Source: Bathymodiolus brooksi
Lineage: Eukaryota > Mollusca > Bivalvia > Mytilida > Modiolidae
NCBI GenBank assembly: GCA_963680875.1
Contig: OY804582.1
Span: forward strand, 54,268,646 to 54,332,645
Length of the DNA: 64,000 nt
Direction of reading: 5' to 3'
The notes under the pieces: model-generated
What the model saw: only the letters and a program-made list of their open reading frames with translations
Told to the model about the DNA's origin: nothing
Database searches by the model: none
Program-made: the position numbers and the translations under genes
Shown: positions 32,691 through 42,344 of the stretch, one piece after another
How the letters are laid out: each line of letters opens with the position of its first letter
Numbering within the stretch: position 1 is the first letter of the stretch

Positions 32691-35600
32691 ATGTATCAAG
32701 GCAATTATTGTCCTAAAGTTCCGTCCACACCATCTGATCAAAATTTATCACCGAATATGATGCAAAATGTTGACAAATGTAGGTCCTATGCCGAAGTGGT
32801 CAAATCATTTGACAAATGTGGTGTTATGCATGATCATGTTTATTCTCACAACATAAGTGATCATGAAAATATATATGAAATCCATACAACAAATCATGTT
32901 GACCATAGCTACTCATATTCTTCACCAACTGAAAATCCTGATGTCAAGGAACCTGAAAAAATTCAATCAACTCCACATTTCAAAACTGATTTTCAACACG
33001 AACATGATTATTATCAAAACAAAATTGAGTCTGTAGAAAATTCAAAATCTCCCAATGCAAATCCCTTTTATCATAAAGAGACACACCAAAATTCATTTAA
33101 AAGTACTGGTTCCTGTTCCAGTCCAATTTCATATGCTGATGTTGTTAAAAAAGTTAATGTTGAGGAACCTACACATGGATTTCCTGCAGCTTCAAGTACT
33201 TCATTCAACAATATAAAAAAATTGAATTCTGCTAATCACAAATCAGTTGCTATTCTAGCACCAACTTTGCCATCTTCCAACATTTCAATAAATGAAACTA
33301 AGTTCAATGTTTTCCCAGTCCCTTGTGATGGAAACTGTTTTTTTCATTCACTCAGTTTTATTTTAAATAGAGATTTTTCAATGTCGAATAACTATAGACA
33401 ATTAATATGTACTTTTATTTTACAAAATTGGGCTTCTTGGGAAGACAGAATTCTCATTTCTCATGAACATAACATGACAAAATCTGTGTATACAAATGTA
33501 ATGTTAAACGGAAATGAATGGGCAACATCTTCGGAAATTGCAGCTGCTTCATTGTTATTAGACTTGCAAATAGATGTCTGGTTACACCAAAGAAATGTTT
33601 ACTCTAAAAATACATTTACTCCATGTAATTTGAATTTTTACACAGTTCATCTCCTGCTTTCCGGTTCCCATTTTCAGCCAATGAGAAAAATTCATCATGT
33701 CAATAATCCATCTAATGTTCTCAAAAGTCAACCTACAAATAGTAGTGGTAGTAAGAAAAGGAAAGGGTCTAAAATTTCATTTCCAAATAAAAATAGAAAA
33801 CTTGGTTTAAATTATGAAGTTCCTTCTGACCTTGAATCTGCTGAAGAGAGAAAGAAAAGAGAATCGCGCTTAAGAAGTAAAATTAGTTATCAGCTAAAGA
33901 CTCTAAACATTCCTGAAAATGAAATTCCAAATCATCCTCCTTTGTCTAATGATAGTCATTTTAACAAAGTAATGGACTGTATTCGAAAATTTGAATTGGA
34001 ACAAATTTCTCTGTCTTTAAATTTTTGTTCAATTTGCAAGGAACGGCGGATTGGAATGAAAATATCAAACGAGGTATGCAAACGCTGTTCTATTGATAAA
34101 AACATAATAAAATTATATTCGGAAGACAATAATATGGACCCCAAACCATCCCCTCCTGAAATGTCTGATTTAACAGTAATTGAGCAACAACTTATTTCCA
34201 GAATCTCACCATGCATCAATGTCCATTTGCTAAATCATGGTGGTATTGGCTCGAGTGGTCATTGTGTTACATTTCCCCAAGAGGTAAATGAACCAGCAAA
34301 AAATTTTCCTAGACTCCCAAAAGAAATTGAAGTTCTTAAAGTAAAAAAACAAGGACAGAAAGACACATCAAAAGATTTTGTAGTTAGAAGATATAAGGTC
34401 CAGAGCGCACTTAATTTTCTTAAAACTAACAATCCTGCATTTGCAGACATAATAATAGATATAGATAGAATACATTCTTTACCTATTGAAGGAGAACTCT
34501 CCGATATAGAAACTATTGATTATAACCCCCACAATGACTTAAGTTCTGATAAAGGCCCAGCTCAAGATCAAACTGACCCAGACGAAATTTCTGGAATGAC
34601 TAATTCAAGTGTCCTTTTGCCTGATCCCAATGTTGATATTAAGAAAACGGTTGAAAACGTTGTTAATGCAGTTATTGGAGAAGATCATGGTGGTGTTACT
34701 GTTAACAAGAAAGGAACAGTAACAATACCATGGCCAACAAGACAAAATATTCCCATTTCTGAATTCACCACTCAATATTTTTTTACATTGGCCTTTCCAG
34801 CTCTTTTTCCTTTCGGGACAGGTGATTTTCACATTAATAGGCCTAGAACATTTGATTCTGTGAGTGATTGGGCCGAACATCTTTTATGGTATGATGATGG
34901 AAGGTTTGCACATCATCAATATTTTAAATTTGTTGTGCACAATATGATAATGAGGAAAAAAGCACTTGAAAATTGCAATTTTGTTGTAAACCAAAAGCTA
35001 GGAGACAAACATTTATCAGTTTCTGAATTGAAAAATAAAATTAATGATGGAGACAATTCGATTGCTAAAAAAGTTTTATATTTCGGAGCATCACTAAGGG
35101 GAACTACTCAATATTGGTCCCAAAGAGGAAAAGAACTCAGGGCTTTGATTCAGTATCAAATAAATGAAAAACAAGGTTTACCTTCTTTTTTCACCACTGG
35201 CAGCTGTGCAGAATACCATTTCAAACCTCTTAGAAAATTACTTGGCCTTTGCTGGAGATCTGATAGGGAACCTCATAATTTATTACATAATGCCATAGAA
35301 GATGGTCTATCAGATCCAGATTGTGCCAATTTATTGTCCCAATGGGCTACTGAGCAATTTGGTCTCAGTGCTTCCCATCCAGCGGGAAAGGATGAAACTG
35401 GGAAACCTAGAAAAAATCTTTGGCCACCACCAGAGGGTTCTGCAGCTTTACCCCCAGAAGAAAAAAATCCACTCATAAAACTTTTAATGGATGTCAGTAT
35501 GTCACAAGAGACTTTGTTAGAAGATTATGTTCTTTTAACTAACCGTTTTAATATTCACCGTTGTTCAGATTATTGTTTAAAAAAATCAAAAACTGGTAAA

Positions 35601-38282
35601 GAGAAAGCTTGTAGAATGGAATTTGGCACTGAATCATCACCGGGAAAAGAAATAAGAGAGACACCTGCATTGGTAAAGGACAAGAATGGCTCTTTGCGAC
35701 TAGAAATGTCAAGAGACCATCCTTCACTTGTCCAACATTCCAGATTTCACACACAGGGTTGGCGTGCCAATGGAGATGTCTCTCTTATTATATCAAAAAG
35801 TGATCCAGAGAACCCCTCTGTTGAAGAAATTCTTTCCGTAGAAAAGTATGTGTCTGGTTATGCCTGCAAAGGGAATCAGCCAACTGGTGCAGTGGTTGAT
35901 TTATTTAATGATTTAGTAAACTGTGCTGATGAGTCTACTGGTGCAACAGCAAAATCAATATGTACTAAACTATTAATGCAAACTGTTAAAAGGGATATTT
36001 CAGCTGTTGAGGCATCATTTGAATTATCGCGCATACCCTTATACAGATGTAGTCATACATTTCAAAATGTCTGTTTGTCAGGGTATAGACTGCTAAACTG
36101 TAATAATGAAGACAAATTTGTCACAAAAAATACTGCTTTGGATAGATATTTACAAAGAGATGAAAAAGATATGTCATCCTTTTATGGTTTTGTTTGTAAA
36201 AACGGAAAGGTTCCTGTTATAACAGGAAATATTCAAGCAACCTGGCCTTTAGATGAAAATTATTGTCGTACCATGTTAATTCTTCATTTTCCAAATTGGA
36301 GGACAATTTCTGAAATAAAAAATGATAATATTTCTTGGATTGATCGTATGAATTCTTTTTTAATTTCTGATAACTGTCCAAATTTTTTAAAGGCAAATGT
36401 CGAAAAGGCAAAACAAAATTTTAATGTAGATAACTTAGATGATCCAGTTGAAAATCAGTTTGAGAATGAAATGCCTCAACAGCCTGATTGGATGGAATTA
36501 ATAAAACCTAATCCAAATTATGAAGAAATTGACAAGTCCAATTTCAAATATGATGACGGTGGTCCAGAATATGACTGGGGTCTGACGAGTCATCATTACC
36601 CCTCAGATCTTGGAATTAATTGGCTTAACAATTTAGATTCTTACATTAATACTGATGATACAGATTTGGACATTCCAAATGTTGATATTACTAAAATGAA
36701 CAGGGATCAAAAATTTGCTTTTCAAATAGCTTTAAAAACAATTCAAACCTTTATTGAAAACCCAACAAATTATGAACCTTTAAGGATGATTGTGTCTGGA
36801 ACAGCTGGTTCTGGTAAATCTTACCTTATAAAATGTTTAGTTAAGGCCGTAAGAACAATTTTTTCATCAAATAGAGCTGTTCAAGTACTTTGTCCAACTG
36901 GTAACAGTGCAAATATTATTTCTGGAGTAACTTTACATAGCTTTCTAAAAATTCCTATATATAAAAAGGGTCAAGAAATGAAACCACCTGAGGGTACTTT
37001 AGGTGAAAAACTTCAACACAATTGTGAAGGTTTAAAAGTCCTGCTAGTTGATGAGAGATCAATGATTGGTGCCACAACTTTAGGTTGGATGGAGTTCATG
37101 TGTCGTTATGGGGTTAAAAATGGAGAGAATTTTGATCAGTCGTGGGGTGGTTTGCCTGTAGTTATTTTTCTAGGGGATGATGTTCAGTTATCCCCAGTAC
37201 TTGATTCACCTGTTTATAACTCTTCTTGCAAGTTGCCAGCAGCTCTTCACGGTGTTCTTGTTTGGAAAGATTTCAAATATTCTGTCAATCTAAAGACCAT
37301 TGTCCGTCAGGGAATCAAAGAACAAGATCTAAAAGATGTGTTACTAGCAATTAGAGAATATAAGATAACACCTGTTCAGGCAAAATGGCTGCAAAAATTT
37401 CAATGGCAAAATTTAAAATCATCATATGGCCAAGGATTACTAAATGACATGTCTGAAAAAGGTCTGTTTGTATTTCCAACACATCAACAGGTCTGGGATC
37501 ACAATAAAATAAAGCTTTTGGAAGTTAACCAAAGTTATCCTATTGCAAAATTATCTGCTATAAGTAAGGGTGTTCATGCTAATTCTATGGAAAGTGATAG
37601 AGCTGATGGTCTACAAAAAATTATTTTTCTATGCAAAAATGCAAAAGTCATGTTGACAACAAATCTCTGTGTTCCTTTTGGTTTGTTTAATGGAGCTACT
37701 GGCACAATCATTGATCTTATCTACAAAAATGAAAACAGACCAGAAAATTCCATACCTGATGTAGTCATGGTACAGTTTGATAATTATAGTGGTCCCCCTT
37801 TCATAGAGGAAAATCCAAAAATTGTCCCTATTGTCCCAGTAGAAAGAAAGATTGATTGTAATTGCTGTGGTTGTCGAAGAAAACAAATTCCTTTACGCCT
37901 TGGATGGGCTTCCACTATTCATAAATGTCAGGGAATGACAATTGGCAAAGGGGAACCATATTCCTATATCATCATTAATCCAGGAATCAGGTCATTTGAA
38001 TCCAGGAATCCAGGTGCTCTCTTTGTAGCCCTTTCAAGAGCAAAATCTGCAGGTAATAATGTATCACCTCCAGATTTTGCATGGCATTCATCTGTTTTAG
38101 TGAACGAGGACAGACTTTGTCATAAAGTGAACACTCCTACAGTTTTAGCAAGAACACAGGAAATTAATAGATTACTTCAACTTTCCATTCAGACCAATGA
38201 AAAATTTCCATGTCTAGAAACAGATGAAAGTCTAACTAATTTTCTCAATTTGAACTTGCCTAATGATCACATTGAGGAATAA
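32691..38282 (+). CDS. Helitron-like element protein: OTU protease, Helitron-like N region, Pif1-type helicase
   Basis: A single intact 1863-codon ORF in otherwise non-coding DNA. Residues about 205-330 form an OTU cysteine protease (DGNCFFHSL with C216; SHFQPM with H327). Residues ~445-470 carry CSIC...CKRC, and ~490-600 a conserved block around EQQLISRISPC typical of Helitron-related proteins. Residues ~690-1060 match the Helitron-like N region (FPALFPFGTGDF, FFTTGSCAEYH, IHRCSDYC, EKYVSGYACKG with Y1053 and Y1057). The helicase follows: GTAGSGKS (1370-1377), VDERSM (D1454, E1455), GDDVQLSPV (~1495), WASTIHKCQG (~1740) and ALSRA (~1780). Between KPLRKLL and GLCWRSDREP (851/852) the segment that normally holds the HUH motif is missing. 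The element is probably immobile by itself. Bounds of the whole element are not found. Confidence 0.9.
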   Translation: MYQGNYCPKVPSTPSDQNLSPNMMQNVDKCRSYAEVVKSFDKCGVMHDHVYSHNISDHENIYEIHTTNHVDHSYSYSSPTENPDVKEPEKIQSTPHFKTDFQHEHDYYQNKIESVENSKSPNANPFYHKETHQNSFKSTGSCSSPISYADVVKKVNVEEPTHGFPAASSTSFNNIKKLNSANHKSVAILAPTLPSSNISINETKFNVFPVPCDGNCFFHSLSFILNRDFSMSNNYRQLICTFILQNWASWEDRILISHEHNMTKSVYTNVMLNGNEWATSSEIAAASLLLDLQIDVWLHQRNVYSKNTFTPCNLNFYTVHLLLSGSHFQPMRKIHHVNNPSNVLKSQPTNSSGSKKRKGSKISFPNKNRKLGLNYEVPSDLESAEERKKRESRLRSKISYQLKTLNIPENEIPNHPPLSNDSHFNKVMDCIRKFELEQISLSLNFCSICKERRIGMKISNEVCKRCSIDKNIIKLYSEDNNMDPKPSPPEMSDLTVIEQQLISRISPCINVHLLNHGGIGSSGHCVTFPQEVNEPAKNFPRLPKEIEVLKVKKQGQKDTSKDFVVRRYKVQSALNFLKTNNPAFADIIIDIDRIHSLPIEGELSDIETIDYNPHNDLSSDKGPAQDQTDPDEISGMTNSSVLLPDPNVDIKKTVENVVNAVIGEDHGGVTVNKKGTVTIPWPTRQNIPISEFTTQYFFTLAFPALFPFGTGDFHINRPRTFDSVSDWAEHLLWYDDGRFAHHQYFKFVVHNMIMRKKALENCNFVVNQKLGDKHLSVSELKNKINDGDNSIAKKVLYFGASLRGTTQYWSQRGKELRALIQYQINEKQGLPSFFTTGSCAEYHFKPLRKLLGLCWRSDREPHNLLHNAIEDGLSDPDCANLLSQWATEQFGLSASHPAGKDETGKPRKNLWPPPEGSAALPPEEKNPLIKLLMDVSMSQETLLEDYVLLTNRFNIHRCSDYCLKKSKTGKEKACRMEFGTESSPGKEIRETPALVKDKNGSLRLEMSRDHPSLVQHSRFHTQGWRANGDVSLIISKSDPENPSVEEILSVEKYVSGYACKGNQPTGAVVDLFNDLVNCADESTGATAKSICTKLLMQTVKRDISAVEASFELSRIPLYRCSHTFQNVCLSGYRLLNCNNEDKFVTKNTALDRYLQRDEKDMSSFYGFVCKNGKVPVITGNIQATWPLDENYCRTMLILHFPNWRTISEIKNDNISWIDRMNSFLISDNCPNFLKANVEKAKQNFNVDNLDDPVENQFENEMPQQPDWMELIKPNPNYEEIDKSNFKYDDGGPEYDWGLTSHHYPSDLGINWLNNLDSYINTDDTDLDIPNVDITKMNRDQKFAFQIALKTIQTFIENPTNYEPLRMIVSGTAGSGKSYLIKCLVKAVRTIFSSNRAVQVLCPTGNSANIISGVTLHSFLKIPIYKKGQEMKPPEGTLGEKLQHNCEGLKVLLVDERSMIGATTLGWMEFMCRYGVKNGENFDQSWGGLPVVIFLGDDVQLSPVLDSPVYNSSCKLPAALHGVLVWKDFKYSVNLKTIVRQGIKEQDLKDVLLAIREYKITPVQAKWLQKFQWQNLKSSYGQGLLNDMSEKGLFVFPTHQQVWDHNKIKLLEVNQSYPIAKLSAISKGVHANSMESDRADGLQKIIFLCKNAKVMLTTNLCVPFGLFNGATGTIIDLIYKNENRPENSIPDVVMVQFDNYSGPPFIEENPKIVPIVPVERKIDCNCCGCRRKQIPLRLGWASTIHKCQGMTIGKGEPYSYIIINPGIRSFESRNPGALFVALSRAKSAGNNVSPPDFAWHSSVLVNEDRLCHKVNTPTVLARTQEINRLLQLSIQTNEKFPCLETDESLTNFLNLNLPNDHIEE

Positions 38283-38904
38283 ATAATGAAAGTTCCTCAA
38301 TAATGAAAGAAGTATTTGCACTGTCAATTCAGTCTCTTAATCTTCCTTTGAAATACAAACATGTGATAGGTGGGTGATGTGAAAATCGCTAACCTTCATA
38401 TTTGTTAATCACTTTTAAAACTGATAATTCATCATTTTTCTTTCACACCTAACCAGGCTTGTTATTTATCAAATGATATTTTTCAAGGATCTGAAATTGA
38501 TAAATGTAATTCTTATTAAACACATTAAATCAAATATACTTCCTATTAAACACATTTAACAACATGTATGCTAGGTGGGTGATGTGAAAATCGCTAACCT
38601 TCAAAAATATATTTTTTATAAAATCAAAATCATCATTTTCATTAATAATATGTTTCATTATTAAATATATGTAAAGTTACTCCATAAAGGTTATCAAAAG
38701 AACTTTTGGTTTCTTGTACATTTGGTACTGATATTTTCATTCACTTATATGAGTAGTTCACATATTTGTTTCATTCCGATTCACTTAACTGTATAAACCG
38801 ATATCATTTGCATATACAAAAATTTTGCTGTTGCATCAGTGACATTTATTTTCCGAGAGAATTTAAATTTAAAATCTTGTAAAAAACTTATACTTGTTAA
38901 TAAA

Positions 38905-39043
38905 TTATCACAATTTTTGTTCGGTTCATTCGAAATAACCTCAATCAGGTTGTACATACCCTTGCGTAACCCGGTTTACACGGTGTGCACAACCTGACTG
39001 AGGTTATTACGAATGAACCGAACAATAATTGTGATCAATCCTT
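38905..39043. repeat. Foldback element, copy 2 of 2, among the quasi-palindromic motifs
   Basis: It has the same arms as the 3779 copy (TTGTTCGGTTCATTCGAAAT and ATTACGAATGAACCGAACAA) with a different loop containing TTACACGGTGTGCAC. The outermost left arm is eroded. It lies between motif copies 2 and 3 downstream of the helicase ORF. Confidence 0.85.
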
Positions 39044-39459
39044 AATGAGCTTTCCGACTACCTAGCAGACTGATCCTATCCTATACAGATGATTTTAACC
39101 GATGATATCAAATGTTTCTTATCTCAATTTACCAATAGAAAGGACCAAAGAAGGTGGGTGATGTGAAAATCGCTAACCTTCATCAATTTGTGTTTTGTTG
39201 CTATAGTAAATAAAGACATTTTTTTCCCAGGAGACATACATTGACATCCATTAAAAGTATTCAAAAGTCATATGGCTATGCAGAAAGTTATTTTACACTT
39301 GGTAATATATAATTAGAAGGCAACTCCAAAAAGCTGTATACCGGTATTTACAATATCATTATCGTTATTTGCCAATGCCTTCAGGTCTTCACTGTTTTCT
39401 GTATTTTTAATCAACCTCACAGTTCCTCAATTTTTTGTTCTTACAAGAAGCACAAACAT

Positions 39460-39590
39460 TGTCACTGAGACATTGACCCACAAAACATGACAAATATAAA
39501 CTTAAAAACATGTATAGAAACCTTGTCACTGAGACATTGACCCACAAAACATGACAAATATAAACTTAAAAACATGTATAGAAACCTTGT
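39460..39590. repeat. 71-bp tandem duplication
   Basis: CTTGTCACTGAGACATTGACC through AACATGTATAGAAAC occurs twice in succession without apparent differences. It is a recent local duplication in the region downstream of the helicase ORF. Confidence 0.85.
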
Positions 39591-40315
39591 CAACAATTTA
39601 CTCATATTCCACTACTTTTCTTTTTTAAAGGTGGGTGATGTGAAAATCGCTAACCTTTATCTTCTTTCTACTGACTTTATTAACCTAATTATAGAAGCTA
39701 TAATATGTACTTATTCTCTTATCTTACACTATATAAACACATACAGATTTTTTGCACAAAATATAAAAATATCCACTGTTCTTTCATTTATTCAAGATTC
39801 AATCTTGACTCCTCACAAATTTACATTTTTTCTATAGATCCAACATTCTTATGAATTGACGGGTGATGTTACAAATTCTAACCTTAACACTTAAAACATT
39901 TCCTTTACTGTGTTTGTTTTTATGGATGTGTTTTTATGCATTGGTGAGATTCTGCTGTTTAAGATGGAAATTTAACTAAATATTACATTATTTTCCTAAA
40001 TCTACAGAAAAATTATCTTGACCTGATACTTATCCTAAATTATGTGTCCTTTTCTTATAATTCTAAAATATAAATATATTTTCAAATTGAAATATCTAGA
40101 GTATTTTCTTACTATTCTAAAATATAAGGTGGGTGATGTGAAAATCGCTAACCTTACAAATGTATTAAAAATACTAATCATTCCTTGAGCCTGGGTTTGA
40201 ATATTGTACACTTAGAAAACTATGCCATACAAAAAAGTTATGGTAATATCTTATACACCAGACATATTTCATGTTTCCTGTGCATTTGAAAAAAAATGTT
40301 TTTTTTTATTGACTT

Positions 40316-40670
40316 TCATGTTCTAAACACATATATTGAAGAACAATAGACAACACAATGGCCAAAAGAAAAAGTACAAAAGGACAAACAACGATCGACA
40401 AAACATACATATAAAACTAAAGATCGAGTAACACGAACCCCACTAAAAACTGGGGGTGAACTCAGGTGCTCCGAAAGGGTAAGCAGTTCCTGCTGCACTA
40501 GTGGCACCCGTCGTGTTAAACTAGTTACAAACCTGGTAATAAGTTGTGAATGAGGAAAGGACTAGGAAGTGTTTACGACAAGTGGAACATATCCGTGGTC
40601 ATTTGTGACACAGATATTCCATAGCGGTCAGCCAAGTCATGGTGGCGACCGTAAAATTTTCAACTTTACC
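40316..40670 (+). mobile_element. Dispersed repeat of mussel type, unexpanded
   Basis: It contains AAGATCGAGTAACACGAACC, CTCAGGTGCTCCGAAAGGG, GTTACAAACCTGGTAATAAG and GGAACATATCCGTGGTCATT. It lies between the last exact quasi-palindrome and the SGNH-like ORF. It shows the single-copy state of the sequence expanded 14-fold at 9862-10785. Confidence 0.6.
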
Positions 40671-40745
40671 AAAAGGAACAAAAGTTGTTACATTCACGAT
40701 ATGACTACTTTTGATTTTTTCAATTTTTTTTTAATCCCATAGAAA

Positions 40746-41555
40746 ATGGGTCATCATATTTTGGTGGGAACAGATTCAAGAGGAAGAACTCTAGAGTCCT
40801 TCATTAGCAATGTAAATCCCTTCCCTATTGGTTGGCAATCTGAGGTCCATTTTTTGCCTGGTGCACCCATTTCAAAAATATCAAATGAACTTTTGGAGAA
40901 ATTAAAATGATTAAATGTTGAATCTAATAGTAAAATTGTAGTTATGATAGCTGCTGGAATTTGCAATTTGACCCAAAAAACAGACATAGAGGGGGGTGGC
41001 TATTTTTTAAATTATGAAATTAAAACATCCTCTGAAAGAGTAGAATCAGTCAAGAATGATATAATTAACAGCTTGGGAGCATTTCAGGAGTATAATGTTT
41101 TGCAAAAATTTGCCATGATACCACCAGTATCTTTATTAAAAATTTCTCAAAATTTTAATAAAAATTTCACTGACAAGGAACTTATAAAATTAGCCGAAGA
41201 ACAAAAGCAGTTAGAGCAAGATATTGAAATTTTAAATGAATTTATTTATAAATTAAATACTGATAATTCAGTAAGAACTGTTATGTGGGATAGAGATGTA
41301 AGAAAATCACGAATTAGGACAAGAGGTGTAAAAAAACCTCATATCAGACGAGTGAATATCAAAACTGTATATGTTTATAGGGACTTGTATGATGGTGTTC
41401 ACCCATCTCAATTTTTAAGTAGCATATGGTACTGTGCTCTCTGCCAGTCCATAGTGAATGATATAAATGATAAATTTTCAGATGAGTTGGCTATGGAGGA
41501 GAATGAAGAGAATCAGGATGATATTGATGATAGCTGGGATTTTAAAAGGCGATGA
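40746..41555 (+). pseudogene. SGNH/GDSL-hydrolase-like ORF with one in-frame stop
   Basis: A 270-codon frame opens MGHHILVGTDSRGRTL and is broken only by TGA at 40908-40910; the rest is open from there to 41555. SGNH signatures appear in order: GTDSR (block I serine), FLPGAPISKI (block II glycine), VVMIAAGICNLT (block III, G-x-x-N rather than the canonical GxND) and DLYDGVHPS (block V Asp-x-x-His). A charged, coiled-coil-like stretch (LAEEQKQLEQDIEIL) and a basic region (MWDRDVRKSRIRTRG) separate blocks III and V. The tail is acidic. It lies in the same repeat-marked territory and strand as the helicase, so I infer it is a second gene of that element. Substrate and role are unknown. It may be a recent pseudogene. 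Confidence 0.6.
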
Positions 41556-41574
41556 ATGTTTACATCAAAACACA

Positions 41575-42344
41575 TCTGGGAATGTGAAAATTGCTAATCT
41601 TCAGAAGACAATACCAGAAATTATTTTCAAAGTTTTTTTTTAAATAGAATAATCAATATCCAACTATGTAGTTCTAAAATGAGCTATATTTATTTTTATT
41701 ATCTTATAACTATTTAATATAAGTGATCCATTTTAAATGAGTTTGCTATCGAGGGAATGAAGACAATAATGGTCCTAAGTAAGGATTTTATTAAATAGTG
41801 CAACACTTGTTGAAAGTGAATAGAAGGTGGGTGATGTAAAAATCACTAACCTTCTGAAAACAATACCAGAATTATCTTCATTAAGTTCAAAGTTTTTTTT
41901 AAATAGAATATTGAACTGTGTTTTTAAAAAATGAACTATATTCATTTTTATAATCTTATAACTATTAAATATAAGACATACATTTTCAAATGAGTTGGTT
42001 ATGGATGGAGTGAAGACAATAATGGTCCTAATTCGGGATTTTCTAAAATAATGCAACACTTGAATAGAAGGTGGGTGATGTGAAAATTGCTAACCTTCTG
42101 AAAACAATACCAGAATTATCTTCATTAAGTTCAAAGTTTTTTTTAAATAGAATATTGAACTACGTAGTTCAAAAATTAGCTATATTTATTTTCATAATCT
42201 TATAACTATTAAATATAAGAGATACATTTTCAAATGAGTTGGTTATGGAGGGAATGAAGACAATAATGGTCATAATTCGGGATTTTCTAAAATAATGCAA
42301 CACTTGTTGAATAGAAGGTGGGTGATGTGAAAATCGCTAACCGT
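41575..42344 (+). repeat. Tandem ~244-250 bp repeats carrying the quasi-palindromic motif
   Basis: Motif copies at 41575, 41825, 42069 and 42316 sit in direct repeats sharing AACAATACCAGAATTATC, AGTTCAAAGTTTTTTTT and AATGCAACACTTG. Each unit also holds a decayed copy of the 3' end of the SGNH-like ORF (ATGAGTTGGTTATGGAGG versus the coding version near 41483). The array therefore grew from a segment spanning the ORF end. Confidence 0.75.

Larger units (their letters stand above)
38368..42344 (+). promoter_or_regulatory. Ten dispersed copies of a 28/29-bp quasi-palindromic motif
   Basis: Copies start at 38368, 38573, 39152, 39629, 39859 (degenerate), 40127, 41575 (degenerate), 41825, 42069 and 42316, all on the plus strand. 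Five are identical over 29 bp. The left half reads AGGTGGGTGATGTG; the right half, read on the other strand, AGGTTAGCGATTTT, so 9 of 14 positions agree. The first copy lies 86 bp after the helicase stop and another 20 bp after the SGNH-like stop. The intervening DNA is AT-rich and mostly unrelated, so the motif is conserved beyond its surroundings. The symmetry suggests a site for a dimeric DNA-binding protein. A donor-like AG/GTGGGT and a branch-like GCTAAC also occur in it. Confidence 0.6.

Noticed and set aside
40944..41555. The downstream part of the SGNH-like frame as an independent gene starting at its internal ATG
   Set aside because: The preceding codons from 40746 hold the block I serine and block II motifs in the same frame, so the TGA at 40908 is better read as a lesion in one gene.
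38368..42344. CRISPR array made of the 29-bp repeats
   Set aside because: Spacing is irregular (about 205 to 1450 bp), there are no short uniform spacers or cas genes, and the context is animal DNA.
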